Shown here in pieces: positions 60,800-64,000 of a stretch of DNA of 64,000 nucleotides. Source of the DNA: a virus; the IMG/VR virus record IMGVR_UViG_3300021964_000024, positions 1-64,000 of that record. One strand, given 5' to 3'. Each line of letters begins with the position of its first letter. Position 1 is the stretch's first letter. The notes under the pieces are model-generated. The model saw only the letters and a list, made by a program, of their open reading frames with translations. It did not search any database and was not told the origin of the DNA. The translations under genes and the position numbers were made by a program.

Positions 60800-61036
60800 T
60801 TAGGTCTTAATCGTATTCCCTCTACCGGATCCTTTTTTGATTCGGTTAAGGTGGTCTTTCCATCCGTCACCTGCCGTACTCAATGCGGATTTACCGGCAG
60901 ACACAAGAGCAGGGGTGCTCATAAAGTGTCGGGTTAAATGTGGGTTATCCTTTAAGAAGTTATCGTAGTCTGCGATCTTTACATTCACTTCTATAACTTC
61001 ATCGGTCTCTTTGTTTTTAAAATCATAAATCGGCAT
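60800..61036 (-). CDS. FmdB-like small protein without cysteines
   Basis: 78 residues. MPIYDFKNKETDEVIEVNVK, DNFLKDNPHLTRHFMSTPAL, then GWKDHLNRIKKGSGRGNTIK match the FmdB-type zinc-ribbon regulators next to phoH in marine phages, but no Cys remains, so zinc cannot be bound in the usual way. Lies directly upstream of phoH. Confidence 0.65.
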   Translation of the reverse strand: MPIYDFKNKETDEVIEVNVKIADYDNFLKDNPHLTRHFMSTPALVSAGKSALSTAGDGWKDHLNRIKKGSGRGNTIKT

Positions 61037-61056
61037 AATATGTCCTTTCCATACGA

Positions 61057-61076
61057 CACCCCGCTTAAGCGGGGTG
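61057..61076. repeat. 20-bp perfect palindrome (intergenic hairpin)
   Basis: CACCCCGCTTAAGCGGGGTG is exactly self-complementary, between the 61093 stop and the FmdB-like start, ~20 nt ahead of the latter. No T-run follows on either strand, so it is more likely an mRNA-stabilising or processing element than a terminator. Confidence 0.6.
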
Positions 61077-61092
61077 AAGAGATATGGATCAC

Positions 61093-61260
61093 CTACCTTA
61101 GTTGAGTCACTGTTTGGTCAACAATTGTTTGATTGAGAAACGCTTGTTTTTTCGTTAATTTGTAAACAAGATCGTCCCGGCCTTTTTTCTTCAACCGTTG
61201 GATATAGTGATCCAACTCATGACTATCCCTTTTAAGTCTTTCTAATTGTTTTTCTGACAT
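61093..61260 (-). CDS. Small helical basic protein
   Basis: 55 residues. MSEKQLERLKRDSHELDHYI, QRLKKKGRDDLVYKLTKKQA, then FLNQTIVDQTVTQLR. Likely a coiled-coil hairpin. GAGG ribosome-binding site. Unknown function. Confidence 0.6.
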   Translation of the reverse strand: MSEKQLERLKRDSHELDHYIQRLKKKGRDDLVYKLTKKQAFLNQTIVDQTVTQLR

Positions 61261-61291
61261 CAACACCTCATATGTTTGTTAATCGGAATGG

Positions 61292-61726
61292 TTAGGTTTT
61301 TATTAGGTTTGGAAAGGTCTCCTCCGTTAGTTTTTTAGTTAAGTATTTCACTGGTGGTTGCTTATTCACCATTGACAAAACGAGTTCCGCATCTGCGGGA
61401 TGGATTGCTTCCAACAATCGGATGAACATGTTCTCCCTTTTGTACGCTGGCATGTTATCGCCGGGCCCGCCTTTCACAAAGTATCCAAACTCTTTGTGTT
61501 TTTTCAGTAGGGTAGAGGGAACAGATTCCTCCCGATTAGGAGTGAATGGGGGTTTTCCTTCGGGGAGAAGGAATTGTAGAGAGTCATCAAATGTGCCTCT
61601 CAGTATGTCTTTAAATGCAGGAACGTCTGCGTACTTCAATAGTACTTCCTTCCTTTTCGCTTTACTTGTTTGTTGTTCAAATTCTTCAAAGATCTCGAAG
61701 ACCTGTTTCACAGTATAGTGTACCAT
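61292..61726 (-). CDS. DUF6433 protein
   Basis: 144 residues. KDILRGTFDDSLQFLLPEGK, PPFTPNREESVPSTLLKKHK, YFVKGGPGDNMPAYKRENMF and IRLLEAIHPADAELVLSMVN are the characteristic motifs of DUF6433, widespread in T4-like phages and of unknown function. Separated from the upstream operon by a strong terminator. Confidence 0.85.
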   Translation of the reverse strand: MVHYTVKQVFEIFEEFEQQTSKAKRKEVLLKYADVPAFKDILRGTFDDSLQFLLPEGKPPFTPNREESVPSTLLKKHKEFGYFVKGGPGDNMPAYKRENMFIRLLEAIHPADAELVLSMVNKQPPVKYLTKKLTEETFPNLIKT

Positions 61727-61792
61727 ATTATTTCACCTTTAATGTATATAGGGTTTTGAGGTTGTCTAATGTATATATTCCTCAAATAAAAT

Positions 61793-61825
61793 TAAAAAAA
61801 ACCCACCACCCCGAAGGATGATGGG
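61793..61825 (-). terminator. Rho-independent terminator
   Basis: Minus-strand transcript forms a 10-bp stem (61825-61816 with 61811-61802, two G-U pairs) closed by a TTCG tetraloop, followed by eight or more T residues. Ends transcripts coming from the 61.9-63.8 kb genes. Confidence 0.8.
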
Positions 61826-61871
61826 AAAGGGGGTTCATCAACTATCCATAGGAATCATTACCAATTTTCGT

Positions 61872-62012
61872 CTAGTCAACTTCCCATTCTATCACTTGAT
61901 AGTTATTCATTCCGTTCGCTTCTGCATACTCTATCGCAGCTTCCTCACTCTCGAAACACAACTCAGGTAGGAACTCTCCGTTCTCCTCTAAGTAATAAAC
62001 ACAATCATCCAC
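61872..62012 (-). CDS. Small acidic protein
   Basis: 46 residues from a GTG start with GAGG upstream (no ATG before residue 35). VDDCVYYLEENGEFLPELCF, then ESEEAAIEYAEANGMNNYQV and IEWEVD. Compact alpha/beta look; last gene before the terminator. Confidence 0.5.
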   Translation of the reverse strand: MDDCVYYLEENGEFLPELCFESEEAAIEYAEANGMNNYQVIEWEVD

Positions 62013-62029
62013 AACACACCTCTAAAAAC

Positions 62030-62575
62030 TCACGCATACCAACTTCGGTAAAAATCCTTTCCTTCTTCCGCAGGACTCGCATATCGAACATCATCGATGT
62101 TGATCCCACGACCAGTGATTCGCTTCTTGAACTCTTGTCCAATGAACGCATCTTTGACAGGGACAACACGGTCACACATGAATCCCTCACTACCATCAAT
62201 ACTTTGAAGAGCAATCTCACGAAGGACAACACTCGCACCCTTCTTCTCAACTACTTGGTAGGCATCGACATTAGTCTGTTCCCAACCCCAAGAAGCAACA
62301 AAGATATCACCCTCTTTCACACTCTCCTGTGCCTTGACACGGGCAGCAGCACGAGCAATTTTGCGTTCCTCTTTGACTTTCTTCGCACGTTCAATACCCG
62401 CAAGAAACTCTTCAAGATACTGGTTCATTCGTTCGAAACTACCGAACACATAGTTGAACTCAATCTTGTAACCCAGACGGGCACGAGGTGAAGGACGCAC
62501 ACACATCGCAACAGGACGTTCCGCATCAACAGTCAACTCAAAACCTTCCGCAGCAAACTTCTCAATAAATTTCAT
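62030..62575 (-). CDS. SWGWEQTN-motif phage protein
   Basis: 181 residues from ATG 62575 (GGAG 6 nt upstream; a TTG at 62587 is in frame). N-terminal MKFIEKFAAEGFELTVDAER, a basic helix (ERAKKVKEERKIARAAARVK), then GDIFVASWGWEQTNVDAYQV VEKK-type beta domain. The 'SWGY/W-[DE]QTN-D-YQVV' signature occurs in many phage and mobile-element proteins of unknown function. Confidence 0.75.
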   Translation of the reverse strand: MKFIEKFAAEGFELTVDAERPVAMCVRPSPRARLGYKIEFNYVFGSFERMNQYLEEFLAGIERAKKVKEERKIARAAARVKAQESVKEGDIFVASWGWEQTNVDAYQVVEKKGASVVLREIALQSIDGSEGFMCDRVVPVKDAFIGQEFKKRITGRGINIDDVRYASPAEEGKDFYRSWYA

Positions 62576-62611
62576 AATCATCTCCAAAACAAAAAGGGGG
62601 GGAGAAGCAGT

Positions 62612-62626
62612 GAACCCCGAAGGTTC
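62612..62626 (-). other. Leader hairpin with TTCG loop
   Basis: Minus-strand GAACC-TTCGG-GGTTC between the 62.7-kb promoter and the 62575 start, followed 20 nt later by a C-run and T-run. It may be a leader stabiliser or a weak attenuator. Confidence 0.4.
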
Positions 62627-62667
62627 CTAGTCAATTGTGACACCAGATCTCCCCAATCAACAAAGAC

Positions 62668-62696
62668 ATTATCTCATAGTTATTTCATGGTGTCAA
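62668..62696 (-). promoter_or_regulatory. Sigma-70-type early promoter cassette C
   Basis: Minus-strand TTGACA (62696-62691), 17-bp spacer, GATAAT (62673-62668). Immediately upstream is the ATAGCAAAAAAGTCTAAAAA block also found near 41.6 kb. The leader after the -10 differs from cassettes A, B and D. Confidence 0.75.
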
Positions 62697-62729
62697 CACT
62701 TTTTTTAGACTTTTTTGCTATATTAATCA

Positions 62730-62981
62730 CTATTTGACCCACACATGGTTATATCTCTCAGGTAGGTTGTCACAGGTATATGCGTCATCTGGATGATAAT
62801 TGATCACCTCGACACATTCCCCTGTAGAATTAGACATATGAACATCAGGCATATCGATCACACTCAATAACCCCTGTCCCACCGCAGTGAGGTAAATAGT
62901 CCCCACTACAACGACGAAGATCAACGAGAACCACATCTCGTTAACCTCCATTTGGTGTTTATCTTTTCTTATAGGATTCAT
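62730..62981 (-). CDS. Small membrane/exported protein
   Basis: 83 residues; the ATG overlaps the upstream TAA (TAATG) with GGAGG before it. MWFSLIFVVVVGTIYLTAVG is an N-terminal membrane span or signal anchor; the outside part has two Cys (ECVEVINYHPDDAYTCDNLP) that could pair, then ERYNHVWVK. Similar proteins occur in marine T4-like phages. Confidence 0.6.
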   Translation of the reverse strand: MNPIRKDKHQMEVNEMWFSLIFVVVVGTIYLTAVGQGLLSVIDMPDVHMSNSTGECVEVINYHPDDAYTCDNLPERYNHVWVK

Positions 62982-63331
62982 TATGCCTCCACTCTGTCGT
63001 GAATTGCAACCGCACCGTAGAAAGAACCACCAAGTAGTTTATCACAAAGTCTTGAGAACCTTGAGTCACTCGTACCCGCATAGTTCCCACCGAACATAGT
63101 CCACTTGTCTTTCTTAGACACTGGAATCAATCTGAGGATCTTTCTTCCACCGATTGGTTCTGCCATCACAAGTTCTGCGGCAGGATAGTCCTCGCACGGT
63201 TCAAAAGGCCCTTCTGCGTTCACCACAGTGAAACCCTTTGCGTAAGATGACTCACCACCTGCAGTACAGTCCACGTCACCAAAGAACGAATCAGTCCTGT
63301 CCTGCTTGTATATGTTTACATGAATTCCCAT
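62981..63331 (-). CDS. Early protein, unknown
   Basis: 116 residues. MGIHVNIYKQDRTDSFFGDV, DCTAGGESSYAKGFTVVNAE, FEPCEDYPAAELVMAEPIGG, then a C-terminal helix. First gene after the cassette D promoter with the shared leader and GAGG site. No domain recognised. Confidence 0.65.
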   Translation of the reverse strand: MGIHVNIYKQDRTDSFFGDVDCTAGGESSYAKGFTVVNAEGPFEPCEDYPAAELVMAEPIGGRKILRLIPVSKKDKWTMFGGNYAGTSDSRFSRLCDKLLGGSFYGAVAIHDRVEA

Positions 63332-63362
63332 AATTTACCTCACTTTTCTCAATTACAAGGTA

Positions 63363-63391
63363 ATTATCTCATAATCAAAACAAGATGTCAA
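63363..63391 (-). promoter_or_regulatory. Sigma-70-type early promoter cassette D
   Basis: Minus-strand TTGACA (63391-63386), 17-bp spacer, GATAAT (63368-63363), then GTAATTGAGAAAAGTGAGGT before the ATG at 63331. The upstream TTTTTTTTCAAAAAACCC tract is nearly identical to cassette B. Confidence 0.8.
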
Positions 63392-63425
63392 GGGTTTTTT
63401 GAAAAAAAATTAAACTTTTTTTAGA

Positions 63426-63836
63426 TCATTTTGCTATATGTTTCGAGTGGATTTTGCACCCAATGAACTCGTTATAGTAATCATCTTTTAATAGGACATC
63501 CCGTTCAAACTGTTCCTTTGCCTCATAGTAAGAACACTCTCCCTTGGTCTTGCATAGTCTCAGGATCTCACGGTAGTAGTTGTCAACACCTCTTTCCTCT
63601 ACAAGGGTCTTCAGATCCTCTGAGGATCCGTAGTAGGTCTTCCAATCACTTTCTGATATTTTAATACGCTTACGGGTCTTTCCTTTCAATGGCGGGAGTC
63701 TCCTGCGACTCCAGAAGAATTTTTTACCGATATACTTCTTGTTAGATGACCTTTCGGTAATCATGTAGACGAACCCCTGCCACTGAGATAGTTCTTCTTC
63801 TGTAGGTTCGAATGGTACGTTCTGATAATGCCACAT
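63426..63836 (-). CDS. GIY-YIG endonuclease
   Basis: 136 residues. GFVYMITERSSNKKYIGKKF carries the 'V-Y' and 'YIG' halves of the GIY-YIG motif (Tyr24 and 35-37), followed by basic residues (WSRRRLPPLKGKTRKRIKIS), TYYGSSEDLKTLVEERG and CSYYEAKEQFERDVLLKDDY with the metal-binding Glu, then YNEFIG. Likely a stand-alone nuclease of the Seg/homing type or a host-DNA degrader. No nearby intron seen. Confidence 0.7.
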   Translation of the reverse strand: MWHYQNVPFEPTEEELSQWQGFVYMITERSSNKKYIGKKFFWSRRRLPPLKGKTRKRIKISESDWKTYYGSSEDLKTLVEERGVDNYYREILRLCKTKGECSYYEAKEQFERDVLLKDDYYNEFIGCKIHSKHIAK

Positions 63837-63850
63837 ATTACTATGTAGCT

Positions 63851-64000
63851 TTAGATTACCTCGTTGTTTTCGTCAACCTTAATTTGAGTAGGTTTGGGAC
63901 ACCTGAATCGTGTCGTAAGATACGTGCACATGTGAACTATGTCGCCTGGCATACACAGTCGAGCGCCTGGCCCCCTTACGGAGATTTCACGGGAACCTCT
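63851..64000 (-). CDS. C-terminal end of an unknown gene (truncated by window)
   Basis: Open frame from the right edge to TAA at 63853-63851, at least 49 codons; visible residues include REISVRGPGARLCMPGDIVH and MCTYLTTRFRCPKPTQIKVD. Start is outside the window. Too little to assign. Confidence 0.4.
   Translation of the reverse strand, partial: RGSREISVRGPGARLCMPGDIVHMCTYLTTRFRCPKPTQIKVDENNEVI

Noticed and set aside
60796-60870. Longer PhoH start (GTG at 60870)
   Set aside because: Would overlap the FmdB-like gene by 71 nt; the ATG at 60795 directly follows that gene's stop and matches the usual PhoH length in this phage group.
63841-64000. tRNA or structured RNA at the GC-richer right end
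   Set aside because: No cloverleaf could be drawn; the stretch is better explained as the 3' end of a minus-strand gene running off the window.

Overview
This window is a segment of a T4-like (Straboviridae-type) marine myovirus genome, with gene content of the kind known from T4-like cyanophages and pelagiphages. The evidence is a nearly complete baseplate and tail module (homologues of T4 gp4, gp5, gp6, gp7, gp8, gp10 N-terminus, gp25, gp26/gp51, gp27, gp29-type tape measure, gp48, gp53), gp32 single-stranded DNA-binding protein, gp33 late-transcription co-activator, PhoH, DUF4815 and 'LDADG' repeat fibres. Sites identical to the T4 late promoter core TATAAATA lie in front of most structural operons. 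A phage-encoded ribosomal protein bS21 and marine-type surface-modification enzymes point to a marine Gram-negative host, perhaps an alphaproteobacterium. No photosynthesis genes, tRNAs, integrase or CRISPR arrays were seen.

Layout. 1-9.7 kb (minus strand): two tandem paralogous fibres made of hundreds of tetrapeptide repeats, the first running off the left edge, then a long repeat fibre. 9.7-31.5 kb (minus): DUF4815 structural protein, gp8, gp10-like, gp7 C-terminal homologue, gp6, gp25, an unknown baseplate protein, a split gp5 (spike, amidase and OB-fold proteins), gp27, gp53 and gp48. 31.5-37.0 kb (plus): gp4, a sulfotransferase-like protein, two tail proteins, then a G/GT-like tail chaperone pair joined by an apparent -1 frameshift, then the tape measure. 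37.0-42.0 kb (minus): gp32, gp33 and a dense run of small early/middle genes. 42.0-43.2 kb (plus): two unknown late genes. 43.2-60.1 kb (minus): a P-loop kinase with a T4-like capsid-targeting N-terminus, then an accessory island with nuclease, spanins, up to seven glycosyltransferase-like genes, bS21, two radical SAM enzymes, two 2OG-Fe(II) oxygenases (one fused to a methyltransferase), carbamoyltransferase, HAD phosphatase and endolysin. 60.1-64 kb (minus): PhoH, DUF6433 and small early genes including a GIY-YIG nuclease.

Regulation. Late operons carry TATAAATA. Early operons carry near-consensus sigma-70 promoters with exactly 17-bp spacers; several are embedded in a repeated cassette with an A/T-rich upstream tract and a shared leader. 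The window encodes gp33, which in T4 links the late sigma factor to the sliding clamp, so it encodes part of the machinery that would read the late promoters.

Working model. The structural genes build a contractile-tailed particle whose central hub carries a decayed lysozyme fold plus a separate AmpD-like amidase. The accessory island probably makes or decorates a glycan (virion, host surface or DNA). The lysis set (endolysin, spanin pair, candidate membrane proteins) is scattered through that island.
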